In this document: positions 1 to 6,346 of the stretch, piece after piece
Numbering within the stretch: the stretch's first letter is position 1
How the letters are laid out: each line of letters opens with the position of its first letter
Assembly: GCA_020355145.1 (NCBI GenBank)
Contig: CP070660.1
Location: forward strand, 1,006,937 to 1,014,914
Direction: 5' to 3'
Length of the DNA: 7,978 nt
Source of the DNA: Deltaproteobacteria bacterium
GTDB taxonomy: Bacteria > Desulfobacterota > DSM-4660 > Desulfatiglandales > B25-G16
Notes under the pieces: generated by a model
Told to the model about the DNA's origin: nothing
What the model saw: the letters and a program-made list of their open reading frames with translations, nothing else
Database searches by the model: none
Position numbers and translations under genes: made by a program

Positions 1-2
1 AA

Positions 3-479
3 GATGGGCACAAAAGTGCTTATTCAACCCCGATCGCGGTAATCAATACGCTGGATGAAGCAGTAATGGATCGTATTTTATTGCGCCGAAACATACAATT
101 CCGCAGGCTGACAAATAAAGCGACAAAAGAGGCACTAATCGTTGATCTTCTTTGCAAAGACCTTAACATCGATCCGCATCGTATGCGCGCAGTGCCGATA
201 TACATCGATTGGGGTAAAGATTGTCGCTTTACTCTCTCATTGCCGCAAGAAAGGCATAATCATTATGCCAGTATGATCGCTCTTACCTTAAAGTAGCGGA
301 GAAGAAACCCCTTACACTTGAGAAATCTGAGGAATTTTTCAACCTGCCACCCAAGCGCGCAGATTGAGTTTTGTGGGGATATAGACGAGCAAGTAGATTG
401 GGAAAGCCTTTGGGGTGGGCTATACTGTTGTGAGCGGGGGGCTGTCAAATACTTTGTGCAAGATGTGACCAAACCTTAA
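3..479 (+). pseudogene. Unrecognised protein, C-terminal part, frame-disrupted and cut by window edge
   Basis: An open frame enters from the left edge (first full codon at 3) and runs to a TAG at 294-296. The sequence after the stop still looks coding, but in shifted frames. From about 260-284 the second frame reads SYLKVAEKKPLTLEKSEEFF and on to a TGA at 365-367. From about 360 the original frame again reads plausible protein (IEFCGDIDEQVDWESLWGG, then YCCERGAVKYFVQDVTKP) to a TAA at 477-479. This pattern fits a one-base loss near 260-290 and a compensating one-base gain near 345-363, which would restore one protein of at least 158 residues. It could be a decaying gene or sequencing/assembly error. 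I do not recognise the family: the visible part is mixed charged and hydrophobic, with no membrane segment or known catalytic motif. Its end overlaps by a few bases the stop of the convergent symporter gene. Confidence 0.5.
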
Positions 480-1972
480 ATAAAATTTCCCCTAGGAAGG
501 GCTTTCTGTAAGTACTGAAGGAATTCCTCTGCCTTTTGCGCCGGGGGACGCGTGTAAAGGCTAAGGGAGACATAGAGGGCAATGCAAAGCATAAGCCCCC
601 AGACCGCTGGCCATAGTCCCAAAGGCCTGATATCGGACACTTGGAGGGTTAAGACCAAGATGGCACCCCCAACCATGCTACTCAGGGCACCCGCTGCCGT
701 GGCTCTCCTCCAGAAGAAGGCGCCGATGATGGATGGCACAGCCATCAAGAGCCCAGCCGAGGCCGCTGATGAAAGGGGGGCGATCATGAATGCCAGACCT
801 CTTTTTCCTGCAGCCCAATAGGCGAAGACAAAGAATATGATCGCCAGGATGGGGATCATGCCCTTTCCAACCCTGAGTTCGATTTCCTCCGAGGCCCTAG
901 GGTTGATGCCGTGTTTGTAAATATCCCTTGCGCACATGGAAGAAAGGGTCAACAAGATGGAGTCGATAGTTGAAATTGCCGCAGCCAAGATACCCACCAT
1001 CACGATGATGACGATGGCCTTTGGGATGATCGGCAGCGCAAGTAGGGCCGGGGTGGCCTTGTCTGCCTGATCCAACCCAGGGATCAACAGCCTGGCACCG
1101 AACCCCCACAATACAGACACAAAGGTGTAAATAAAACCAAATACCAAGAAGCCCGCGATCATCTGTTTGAAGGCAGTCACCGATTTTGGAATAAAGAGCC
1201 TTTGAGTCACCTGAGGATTTGAGACAGAGAAGAATAGCCAAGGAAGCGCAAGGCCGAAAAATACGTTAAATTTAAACAGGCCCGGCCCTGCGAGAAGTTG
1301 GGGGATTTCCTCGTTCATCGTAAGGAAGAAGTTGCCAAATCCTCCGAACCCTCTGTAAGCTAAGAAGCAGAGAGCTGCAAGGGATGCCAAAAGCATGATA
1401 AGGGCCTGCAGGGCATCTGTCCATGCCACGGAACGCAAGCCGGCGATGTTGGACCATACAAGTGCCACCAGTATGGCTAATAACATGGCACCGAACAGGG
1501 TAATAGCTCCTTTGGATACACCCGCCAGGAGATAACCGATTCCCATTAATTGAATGGCGGCGTAAGGGATGAGAAAGACAAGGCATAGGACTGCAGCTAC
1601 GATGCCAACCGCACGGCTTTGATAACGGTCCATCAGAAGTTGGGCGTGGGTCAGATAGTCAAACTTTTGCCCGACCAACCAGAAGCGGGGGCCAAAAAAC
1701 ACCACCAAAACGAGTCCACAAAGGTATGTTAACTCAAAGCCCAGGGCGCCAACACCGAGCTTGTAAGTCAAACCGGCCAGCCCCACCATCATAAAGGCGC
1801 TATAAGTGGTCGCCGCATAGGTTAGTGCTGAGACAAAGCCCCCGATCTCACGATTTCCCAGGAAAAAATCGTTGATTCCAGCGCCCAGTTTTCGCCTGGC
1901 CAGCACAGCAACAGTAATTCCAAGGGCGATATAAAGAAGAATGGCTAACCATACAAACAGGCTTTCACTCAT
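476..1972 (-). CDS. Sodium:solute symporter (SSS family) permease
   Basis: This is a 498-residue integral membrane protein with about 13 hydrophobic helices, the normal size and topology for the Na+/solute symporter family (PanF/PutP/MctP relatives). It should use the sodium gradient to import a small organic solute. Family hallmarks are FFLGNREIGG near residues 36-45, YAATTYSAFMMVGLAG at 52-67, GLRSVAWTDALQ at 178-189 after helix 5, and AAISTIDSILLTLSS at 331-345, whose Ser/Thr/Asp pattern corresponds to the sodium-site helix. The C-terminus ends in a short charged cytoplasmic tail. The ATG at 1972 is preceded by GAGG about eight bases upstream, and it overlaps the stop of the upstream small membrane protein in an ATGA, so the two are translationally coupled. 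The substrate cannot be read from sequence; monocarboxylate or pantothenate-type solutes are plausible from family resemblance only. Confidence 0.9.
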   Translation of the reverse strand: MSESLFVWLAILLYIALGITVAVLARRKLGAGINDFFLGNREIGGFVSALTYAATTYSAFMMVGLAGLTYKLGVGALGFELTYLCGLVLVVFFGPRFWLVGQKFDYLTHAQLLMDRYQSRAVGIVAAVLCLVFLIPYAAIQLMGIGYLLAGVSKGAITLFGAMLLAILVALVWSNIAGLRSVAWTDALQALIMLLASLAALCFLAYRGFGGFGNFFLTMNEEIPQLLAGPGLFKFNVFFGLALPWLFFSVSNPQVTQRLFIPKSVTAFKQMIAGFLVFGFIYTFVSVLWGFGARLLIPGLDQADKATPALLALPIIPKAIVIIVMVGILAAAISTIDSILLTLSSMCARDIYKHGINPRASEEIELRVGKGMIPILAIIFFVFAYWAAGKRGLAFMIAPLSSAASAGLLMAVPSIIGAFFWRRATAAGALSSMVGGAILVLTLQVSDIRPLGLWPAVWGLMLCIALYVSLSLYTRPPAQKAEEFLQYLQKALPRGNFI

Positions 1973-2181
1973 GGATGATCCTCTTCATTGTTACCATGAT
2001 TTTCTCGCCACTGGAGGAAGATCAGAAACATGCTTACAATGGCCACAACGATCCATAGGGTCCAGAAGAGAAAACTGCCCGTCACCTTGGGTACGTCTTT
2101 AAGCCAAAAAAATGGTATGGTGAAGTCCAAGGCGAATAGGAATAGGAACCAGGCCATCCATGCCCAGAAGACCTTACCCAT
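1969..2181 (-). CDS. Small two-helix membrane protein, probable symporter partner (DUF3311-like)
   Basis: This is a 70-residue protein with two predicted membrane helices (about residues 4-22 and 35-56) and a polar, acidic C-terminus (ENHGNNEEDHP). The pattern of one helix, a short loop with PFFW and a glycine, a second helix rich in Trp, and a charged tail resembles the small DUF3311-type proteins that commonly sit just upstream of SSS permeases. That family name is tentative because I could not run a profile. I place the start at the ATG at 2181, because GGAGGTG lies six to seven bases upstream. A longer frame opening with TTG at 2199 would put this ribosome binding site inside the gene. 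The stop overlaps the symporter start by four bases, so it is very likely a subunit, stabiliser or assembly factor of that transporter. Confidence 0.75.
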   Translation of the reverse strand: MGKVFWAWMAWFLFLFALDFTIPFFWLKDVPKVTGSFLFWTLWIVVAIVSMFLIFLQWRENHGNNEEDHP

Positions 2182-2200
2182 CTGTTCACCTCCGTACAAT
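2181..2200 (-). promoter_or_regulatory. Ribosome binding site deciding the start of the small symporter partner
   Basis: On the minus strand the bases just before the ATG at 2181 read ACGGAGGTGAACAG. GGAGGTG is a near-perfect Shine-Dalgarno sequence at normal spacing. It supports the 70-residue product over the 76-residue reading that begins at a TTG. Confidence 0.7.
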
Positions 2201-2318
2201 GCGTCTATTCCAAAAGGCTGCCCCCATATGTGATGCTAAATCCCATTGGTTGTTTGGGTGCGCGGAAATACATCTGCCCTTTTACCTTTTTCAGGGATCA
2301 AATACAAGCATTATTTTG

Positions 2319-2554
2319 TCACTCTCTTTGTTCCTTCAACTTCCTAAGCAGGGGTATTGCCTGGATTTTTTCTTGGTCAAGCATTTCCCAGTAAATACCC
2401 CCTGGTTTTGGATAGCAATGCCTTGACTCAGTTATCCCATCCGGGGTAATTATGTAGTCAAGGGGATCCTCCCATACACCGGCCTCGGGAACCTTGCAAT
2501 GCCCCTTTCTTCCATCAAATCCCAGATCTGTCTTCTTATTTGTCCTTTTTCCAT
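2319..2554 (-). pseudogene. 5-formyltetrahydrofolate cyclo-ligase-like gene, internal deletion
   Basis: From the ATG at 2554 the minus strand encodes MEKGQIRRQIWDLMEERG followed by IARFPRPVYGRIP, the typical N-terminus of the cyclo-ligase (MTHFS-like) family, in which the next residues are normally NFKGAE. Here the reading instead runs into a TAA at 2450-2452 after 34 codons. In the next frame, from about 2465 to the TGA at 2319, the sequence reads PLDYIITPDGITESRHCYPK then PGGIYWEMLDQEKIQAIPLL, the family's characteristic C-terminus (DYIvTP...P.GIYW...IP.L..L). About 31 N-terminal and 48 C-terminal codons therefore remain of a protein usually around 230-250 residues. The middle, which holds the nucleotide-binding and catalytic region, is gone, with the junction near 2462-2465 at GGATCCCC and a change of frame. 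The product cannot be an active enzyme. Either the gene has decayed or the assembly has collapsed here. An in-frame TAA precedes the start, so no longer N-terminus is possible. It lies 137 bp upstream of the symporter pair on the same strand. Confidence 0.8.
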
Positions 2555-2557
2555 ATC

Positions 2558-2586
2558 TTGAAATTATGTTAAATGTTATATGTAGT
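2558..2586 (+). promoter_or_regulatory. Candidate sigma70-type promoter for the DUF362 gene
   Basis: In the AT-rich divergent gap, TTGAAA at 2558-2563 (five of six matches to the -35 consensus) is followed after 17 bases by TGTAGT at 2581-2586 (four of six). A better -10 look-alike, TATTAT at 2588-2593, lacks a good -35 at the right distance. The placement 50 bp before the GTG start is reasonable, but AT-rich DNA gives such matches easily. Confidence 0.3.
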
Positions 2587-2636
2587 GTATTATGAAGGGT
2601 AAAAATAGGCAAGCTTAGGTGAGCTGAGGATTCGGC

Positions 2637-3728
2637 GTGGCAAGGATTTCCAGAAGACGATTTGTGAAAAACACGATAATCATGGGCGCTGCCATTACTG
2701 CATTCCCAGCAGTGCTCTTGCGGAAGGGGAAGGCGGCGTGGGCCCAGAAAACCCTTGTTCACCCGCGTGTAAATAACCTTCGGGTGATTGGGATTACCGA
2801 TCCAACCATGACGAAGGCTATCGAACCACGCTCTTCATGGGCCCGCCAGAATGAACTTGTCGTCACCGAGGTGGTCTGGGAAAATATCGACAAGCTAGCA
2901 TGCGCCCTTGCTGAAACGCGGAGTCCCAGGGAGGCATGGCGGACGATCTTTATTAAACCTCCACGCAAGGCATGGGCCAGTACAGTGGTGGCGATAAAGA
3001 CCAACAATATCGGCCAGCAGCACACACGGAGCGCTGTTATGGCCAAGATCGTTCATACGCTAGCCAGTATACTTGGGGTGAAACCATTCAACATACATAT
3101 TTACGACGCATGCCATGGCTACAACATGGGCAGGTATACGCCGTTTGCCGGTCTCCCTGAAGGATGCCGAATTGAAGGCGCATGGGGCGGGAGCAAGACT
3201 TTAACAGCAGTGCCAGGGCCGTGGAAAGATACCGGAGGCCAATCCAAATGCCTAAGACATTTGGTAGATGGATCGGTGGACATCCTCATAAACATAGCCA
3301 TGTGCAAGGCACACAGCAAAAGGTTCGGCGGATTCACCATGGCCATGAAGAATCATTTTGGCACCTTCTCTCCCAGGCCAGGACATCAACCTGGAGGGCT
3401 GGATTATCTTATAGCCATAAACCAAACACCAGAAATCTTGGGCCCCATGGACCAGCGAACAGGCAAGGTCCTATTCCCGCGTCAGCAGCTCTGTCTCATA
3501 GACGCGCTCTGGGCAAGTAAGGGCGGGCCTGGAGGAAACCCCAGCCATCAGCCAAACTTCCTGGCCATGGGTGTGATGGCCCCGGTGGTTGACTATCTGG
3601 TAGCTACCAAATTTCGAGGTGAAATGATGGGCTGGTATCCTTATATGCTGGCAACCCGTCGAATGCTGACGGGTTTTGGGTATACAGAAAGCGACCTCCC
3701 AGCCGGGGGTAACATCATAGAGGCTTGA
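2637..3728 (+). CDS. Tat-exported DUF362 domain protein
   Basis: This is a 363-residue protein of unknown biochemical function. It begins with a twin-arginine signal peptide: SRRRFVKN at residues 5-12, a hydrophobic stretch to about residue 28, and a likely cleavage site after AWA at 34-36. It should therefore be exported folded, possibly with a cofactor already bound. The mature part matches the DUF362 family: VAIKTNN at 118-124 near the start of the domain, IYDACHG at 155-161, DILINIAMCKAHS at 215-227, GGFTMAMKNHFG at 231-242, LIDALWASKGGPGG at 287-300 and APVVDYLVA at 315-323. It has no CxxC ferredoxin clusters, unlike some DUF362 proteins. The start is a GTG with GAGGA six bases upstream (2626-2630), and starting here keeps the Tat motif at the very N-terminus. 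It stands alone on its strand, divergent from the broken cyclo-ligase gene. A role in periplasmic redox or metal chemistry is only a guess from the Tat signal. Confidence 0.85.
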   Translation: MARISRRRFVKNTIIMGAAITAFPAVLLRKGKAAWAQKTLVHPRVNNLRVIGITDPTMTKAIEPRSSWARQNELVVTEVVWENIDKLACALAETRSPREAWRTIFIKPPRKAWASTVVAIKTNNIGQQHTRSAVMAKIVHTLASILGVKPFNIHIYDACHGYNMGRYTPFAGLPEGCRIEGAWGGSKTLTAVPGPWKDTGGQSKCLRHLVDGSVDILINIAMCKAHSKRFGGFTMAMKNHFGTFSPRPGHQPGGLDYLIAINQTPEILGPMDQRTGKVLFPRQQLCLIDALWASKGGPGGNPSHQPNFLAMGVMAPVVDYLVATKFRGEMMGWYPYMLATRRMLTGFGYTESDLPAGGNIIEA

Positions 3729-3759
3729 TCTGCACTCCTTTATAGTCGGAATATCCGTG

Positions 3760-3791
3760 CAAGCCCTGATACTTTTATTATAAAGGGCTTG
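3760..3791 (+). terminator. Hairpin downstream of the DUF362 gene, possible terminator
   Basis: CAAGCCCT at 3760-3767 pairs perfectly with AGGGCTTG at 3784-3791, giving an 8 bp stem with a 16-base AT-rich loop, 31 bp after the DUF362 stop. No run of T follows, so if it ends transcription it is not a classical intrinsic terminator. It may only protect the 3' end. Confidence 0.3.
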
Positions 3792-3815
3792 TCTATCAAG
3801 GCCCTTGGACGCCCC

Positions 3816-3848
3816 TTGACGGCTTAGACAGCTAATAATATATATAAT
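3816..3848 (+). promoter_or_regulatory. Candidate promoter for the unknown gene and galU-like gene
   Basis: TTGACG at 3816-3821 (five of six -35 matches) is followed after 17 bases by TATATA at 3839-3844. A perfect TATAAT sits slightly further on at 3843-3848, which would need a 21-base spacer. The site is in the 203 bp gap between the DUF362 gene and the unknown gene and would give a leader of about 75-80 bases. Apart from this site and the hairpin at 3760-3791 I see nothing else in the gap. Confidence 0.4.
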
Positions 3849-3931
3849 TTATTAAACTAATTGTGAACTTTCCTTTCACGCAGGGTACCACCACCGCCGG
3901 ATAAAGACCCTTATTTAAGGAGTCAGGCAAG

Positions 3932-4759
3932 GTGTCTCGCTTGAACCTAAAAAGTTTGAGGTTATCTGAGAGGGATTTGGATTTCTTGGTAGAGAGTGTG
4001 TCTCCCGAAGTCACTGATAAACCCAGGCTCAAGCAGATCATCAGGGAGGATGAGGATTTCAGAAATACGTTCATCAGTGACGAAAAGGTATTCAGGCGAC
4101 TGATGGATAATGAGGAGCTATTCTTGAAGATCTCGCCCCCGCTTTTCTTTGAGATCCTGCTCAGGAAGGCAGCCAATGATCTGGAAGGGGTAGGCTACAC
4201 AGTTGAACGAACCAGTACTATGAGGATTCCGATATTTGATACCAAGGATGTGGTTGAGCTTTTAACCAATGAGTCTCTCCTGGGCTATCTGGCCGACATG
4301 CTTTCATCCTTTACCAAAATTGAGAGTTACGCCATTTCATTTAGGGTAAAAAAGGGGATCTGGAAAAGAGTCCGATTCAATAACTTGGATATCCTCAGTC
4401 TTATGAATTGCTGTGAAGCGGTGGAGGGTGAGTATAGGCTCGGTTTTTATAAAAGGATCGCTGATATGTGTCTCTTTATTCTTGGTATATTTCCTGATTA
4501 TGCCGAGCGTGATTACCGCTATCCCTTCTCAGGGCAGGTCAGACCCCAGATTCGAGGAAAACTAAGGATTAGTCCAGAGGACTACGAAAAAGAAGGCCGA
4601 AGATTTTATAAATTGGCAGCGGAACATCAGTCAGCCAAGGAACTGGACTTATCTGAGGTTTTCTGGGCCCTTCATGGAAATTTTCAAAAGGCGAAGAAGC
4701 CATTGAATTTCATTGCCGAGCATTATGTCCAATACAAGAGGCATAAATTCTTTGGGTAG
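3932..4759 (+). CDS. Unrecognised 275-residue protein, probably cytoplasmic
   Basis: I do not recognise this protein. The GTG start at 3932 has AAGGAG at 3917-3922, nine bases upstream. There is no signal peptide, and the only notable hydrophobic stretch (about 176-188, IADMCLFILGIF) is too short and isolated to be a clear membrane anchor. The sequence is rich in charged residues and looks mostly helical. A strongly acidic/basic N-terminal region (residues 10-65) resembles a helical bundle or docking segment. It is followed by a long middle with KISPPLFFEILLRKAANDLE at 66-85, a basic patch KKGIWKRVRFNN at 140-151, and a distinctive FPDYAERDYRYPFSG at 187-201. The C-terminus is basic (YKRHKFFG). 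No catalytic or nucleotide-binding motif is evident. The codon pattern reads as genuine coding sequence throughout. The GalU-like gene starts only 20 bp after its stop, so the two are probably co-transcribed. This suggests, without proving it, a link to surface-polysaccharide precursor metabolism. Confidence 0.75.
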   Translation: MSRLNLKSLRLSERDLDFLVESVSPEVTDKPRLKQIIREDEDFRNTFISDEKVFRRLMDNEELFLKISPPLFFEILLRKAANDLEGVGYTVERTSTMRIPIFDTKDVVELLTNESLLGYLADMLSSFTKIESYAISFRVKKGIWKRVRFNNLDILSLMNCCEAVEGEYRLGFYKRIADMCLFILGIFPDYAERDYRYPFSGQVRPQIRGKLRISPEDYEKEGRRFYKLAAEHQSAKELDLSEVFWALHGNFQKAKKPLNFIAEHYVQYKRHKFFG

Positions 4760-4779
4760 TCAGCCAATAGCCCATAGAG

Positions 4780-5592
4780 ATGCAGAAGGTTAAAAAAGTG
4801 GTTATTCCAGCTGCAGGTCAGGGGACCAGGTTGTACCCCATGACAAGGGTGCAGCCTAAAGAGATGCTTCCGATTGGGGGTAGACCCATGATCTACTACG
4901 CCGTGTTTGAGGCTGCCCTCTCGGGGATGGAGGAGCTGTATATGGTTATAAATAGAGACAAGGATTCTCTCCGCCACTACATTGAATGGGGGGAGTTGGA
5001 CAAGGACTTGCAGGAGGGGGGAGGGGCTGAGAGGATCTGCTGCCCCCACATAACGTTCGTTGATCAGCCGGCTCCCCTGGGATCTGGCGAGGCCATATAC
5101 AGAATAAAGGAAATGGTGGGTGAGGGGCCGTTTGCCTTGATGATGCCTGACTACGTCCTCTTTGGATCTTACCCAGCCTTGGCCCAGATGATTCCTCTAT
5201 ATGAGCGTTTTAAACAAGATATCGTCGGTGTTCTTATCTTGCGGGCAAGGGAGGCCAAAGGGTTTGGTAATGTGGGAATACTAAAGGCAACGCAATTGGA
5301 GCAGGGAATAGTCCAAGTCCATGGCTTCTCCGGCAAATCTAAGGCCCCTCTGATCCTCGAAGAGGGGGAGACAATTCTTAAGCTCGTTGGCAGGTGGATC
5401 CTCGGGCCACACCTTTTCTCTTATTTAGAAAGGGTGAGGGGCGGAAAAGAGGAATGGGATGATGCCCCTGCCCTCCAGCTACTCTCTCAAGAGAGAAAGG
5501 TAATCGGAAAGGTATTGGAAGGCACTGGATTCGACGTGGGAAACCCAGTAGGCTATCGCGCAGCAAGGGAGAGGTTTGAAGATTTGGGTTGA
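4780..5592 (+). CDS. GalU-like sugar-1-phosphate nucleotidyltransferase (divergent)
   Basis: This is a 270-residue enzyme of the GalU/RfbA nucleotidyltransferase superfamily, expected to join a sugar-1-phosphate to a nucleotide (UDP-glucose in true GalU) for cell-envelope polysaccharides. The N-terminal nucleotide-binding signature is intact: VVIPAAGQGTRLYPMTRVQPKEMLPIGG at 7-34 (AAGxGTRLxPxT plus PKEMLPI), then PMIYYAVFEA at 36-45. Further matches are LGSGEAIY at 100-107, MMPDYVLFG at 121-129 and VGRWILGPHLF at 203-213. FDVGNPVGYRAA at 251-262 corresponds to the C-terminal yDvGxxxGY. Several GalU hallmarks are altered. GLGHA is replaced by LGSGEA, the VEKP lysine motif appears as GKSKAP, and the E..LTDA segment reads EEWDDAPALQLL. 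It is also shorter than typical GalU (about 290-300). The substrate may therefore differ from glucose-1-phosphate/UTP. The ATG has only a weak ribosome binding site and lies 20 bp after the unknown gene, suggesting coupled expression. Confidence 0.8.
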   Translation: MQKVKKVVIPAAGQGTRLYPMTRVQPKEMLPIGGRPMIYYAVFEAALSGMEELYMVINRDKDSLRHYIEWGELDKDLQEGGGAERICCPHITFVDQPAPLGSGEAIYRIKEMVGEGPFALMMPDYVLFGSYPALAQMIPLYERFKQDIVGVLILRAREAKGFGNVGILKATQLEQGIVQVHGFSGKSKAPLILEEGETILKLVGRWILGPHLFSYLERVRGGKEEWDDAPALQLLSQERKVIGKVLEGTGFDVGNPVGYRAARERFEDLG

Positions 5593-5606
5593 AAATTTTA
5601 TCTATT

Positions 5607-5634
5607 TTGATAAATTTCTAGTTAATTGTAGATC
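5607..5634 (+). promoter_or_regulatory. Weak candidate promoter for ssb
   Basis: The 63 bp gap before ssb is very AT-rich. TTGATA at 5607-5612 is followed after 16 bases by TAGATC at 5629-5634, which matches only three of six -10 positions. It may merely reflect base composition. ssb could equally be read through from the GalU-like gene. Confidence 0.2.
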
Positions 5635-5655
5635 TATTTTAATGAGGAGGTAGCT

Positions 5656-6093
5656 ATGGCGAGTTTAAATAAGGTAATGTTAATAGGTAACCTTGGTGCT
5701 GATCCAGAGATAAGGTACACACCAAGCGGTGCGGCTGTTGCTAACTTTCGCATGGCCACAAAGGACCAGTGGACAACTAAGGAAGGGGAAAAGGAGGAGA
5801 GGACCGAATGGCATAAGATTGTAGCCTGGAGAAGGCTGGGAGAAATCTGTGGTGAATATCTACATAAAGGGAGCCTTGTTTATATAGAGGGGAGTTTGCA
5901 GACGAGGAGTTGGGAGGATCGGGATGGTAATAAAAGGTGGACCACAGAGATTATTGCTTGGAGAATGCAGATGCTGGATAGGGCAGGAAAATCAGGGGAG
6001 GCTGTAACTGTAGAGGAACGTTTTCCAACTGAAGAGACAGTAGAGGCAACTGAAGAGCCAGTAGAAGCACCTGAAGACGATATACCGTTCTAA
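5656..6093 (+). CDS. ssb: Single-stranded DNA-binding protein SSB
   Basis: SSB coats single-stranded DNA as a tetramer during replication, recombination and repair, and recruits partner proteins through its C-terminal tip. The 145-residue product has the canonical OB-fold domain at about residues 1-108: NKVMLIGNLGADPEIRYTPS at 5-24, VANFRMAT at 28-35, ERTEWHKIVAW at 48-58, LGEICGEYLHKGSLVYIEGS at 61-80, LQTRSWEDRDGNKRWTTEI at 81-99, and MQML at 104-107. An acidic disordered linker follows (116-140) and then the conserved tip DDIPF. Length and layout are normal for bacterial SSB, and both ends are intact. The start at 5656 has a strong AGGAGG (5645-5650). The linker carries a short tandem duplication listed separately. 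It faces tatA tail to tail with a 19 bp gap. Confidence 0.96.
   Translation: MASLNKVMLIGNLGADPEIRYTPSGAAVANFRMATKDQWTTKEGEKEERTEWHKIVAWRRLGEICGEYLHKGSLVYIEGSLQTRSWEDRDGNKRWTTEIIAWRMQMLDRAGKSGEAVTVEERFPTEETVEATEEPVEAPEDDIPF
6028..6078 (+). repeat. 21 bp tandem repeat in the SSB linker
   Basis: Two adjacent 21 bp units, 6028-6048 and 6049-6069, are identical at 19 of 21 positions and encode TEETVEA and TEEPVEA. A partial third unit, CCTGAAGAC, follows at 6070-6078. The unit is a multiple of three, so the frame and the acidic character of the linker are kept. This looks like a replication-slippage duplication in a region where length is free to vary. Confidence 0.75.
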
Positions 6094-6112
6094 ATAATCG
6101 GGGTACGGCAGA

Positions 6113-6313
6113 CTAATCATCGAGTTTTTCGATTTTCTTCTCATTCTCACTGGTATCAGGGGGTATTTCTTCAGGGCTTTCGTTAGTCGCCTGCTTAAAG
6201 TTCTTTATTCCCTTACCGAGACCTCTCCCGATTTCAGGGAGTTTGCCGGCTCCGAAGATTATCAGGATAATAACTAGAATTATCAGCAATTCTGGCATAC
6301 CAAGACCAAACAT
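6113..6313 (-). CDS. tatA: Twin-arginine translocase subunit TatA
   Basis: This is a small 66-residue membrane protein that, with TatC, forms the pore for export of folded proteins carrying twin-arginine signals. The family layout is complete. A short N-terminus with MPELL (6-10) leads into one membrane helix (about 9-20), followed by the invariant FG at 20-21, the hinge KLPEIGRGLGKGIKNFK (24-40) that forms the amphipathic helix, and an acidic/basic flexible tail. The polar Glu in the N-terminal part (PEL) is usual for TatA. The start ATG at 6313 has AGAGGTG six bases upstream. No tatB or tatC is in the window, so the gene is solitary here. It has its own promoter just after sucD. The DUF362 protein at 2637-3728 is a likely substrate. 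Confidence 0.93.
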   Translation of the reverse strand: MFGLGMPELLIILVIILIIFGAGKLPEIGRGLGKGIKNFKQATNESPEEIPPDTSENEKKIEKLDD

Positions 6314-6346
6314 CTCTACACCTCTTTATTTAACAATTTATCTTTT

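Noticed and set aside
263..472. A 69-codon minus-strand frame opposite the left-edge gene
   Set aside because: It has low-complexity, non-protein-like composition and no good ribosome binding site, and the opposite strand reads as more plausible protein.
897..1586. Long frames in other phases within the symporter gene
   Set aside because: They are Cys/His/Arg-rich shadows of a clearly coding gene.
2182..2318. Possible promoter for the symporter pair in the gap upstream of it
   Set aside because: The best match (TTGTAT, 17 bases, TAAAAG) has only three and four consensus positions, too weak to report as a feature.
2319..2762. A 147-codon open frame on the minus strand spanning the cyclo-ligase relic and the start of the DUF362 gene
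   Set aside because: Only its last ~48 codons resemble a real protein. The upstream part is antisense to the DUF362 signal peptide and reads as noise, while the true N-terminus of the relic is in another frame.
3796..3819. TCAAGG...CCTTGA inverted repeat upstream of the unknown gene
   Set aside because: It is a six-base match without flanking extension and overlaps the -35 candidate. It may occur by chance.
3832..4176. A 114-codon minus-strand frame over the start of the unknown gene
   Set aside because: It is serine-rich and antisense to a well-supported frame that has its own ribosome binding site.
6094..6112. Possible bidirectional terminator between ssb and tatA
   Set aside because: The 19 bp gap contains no inverted repeat or T-run.
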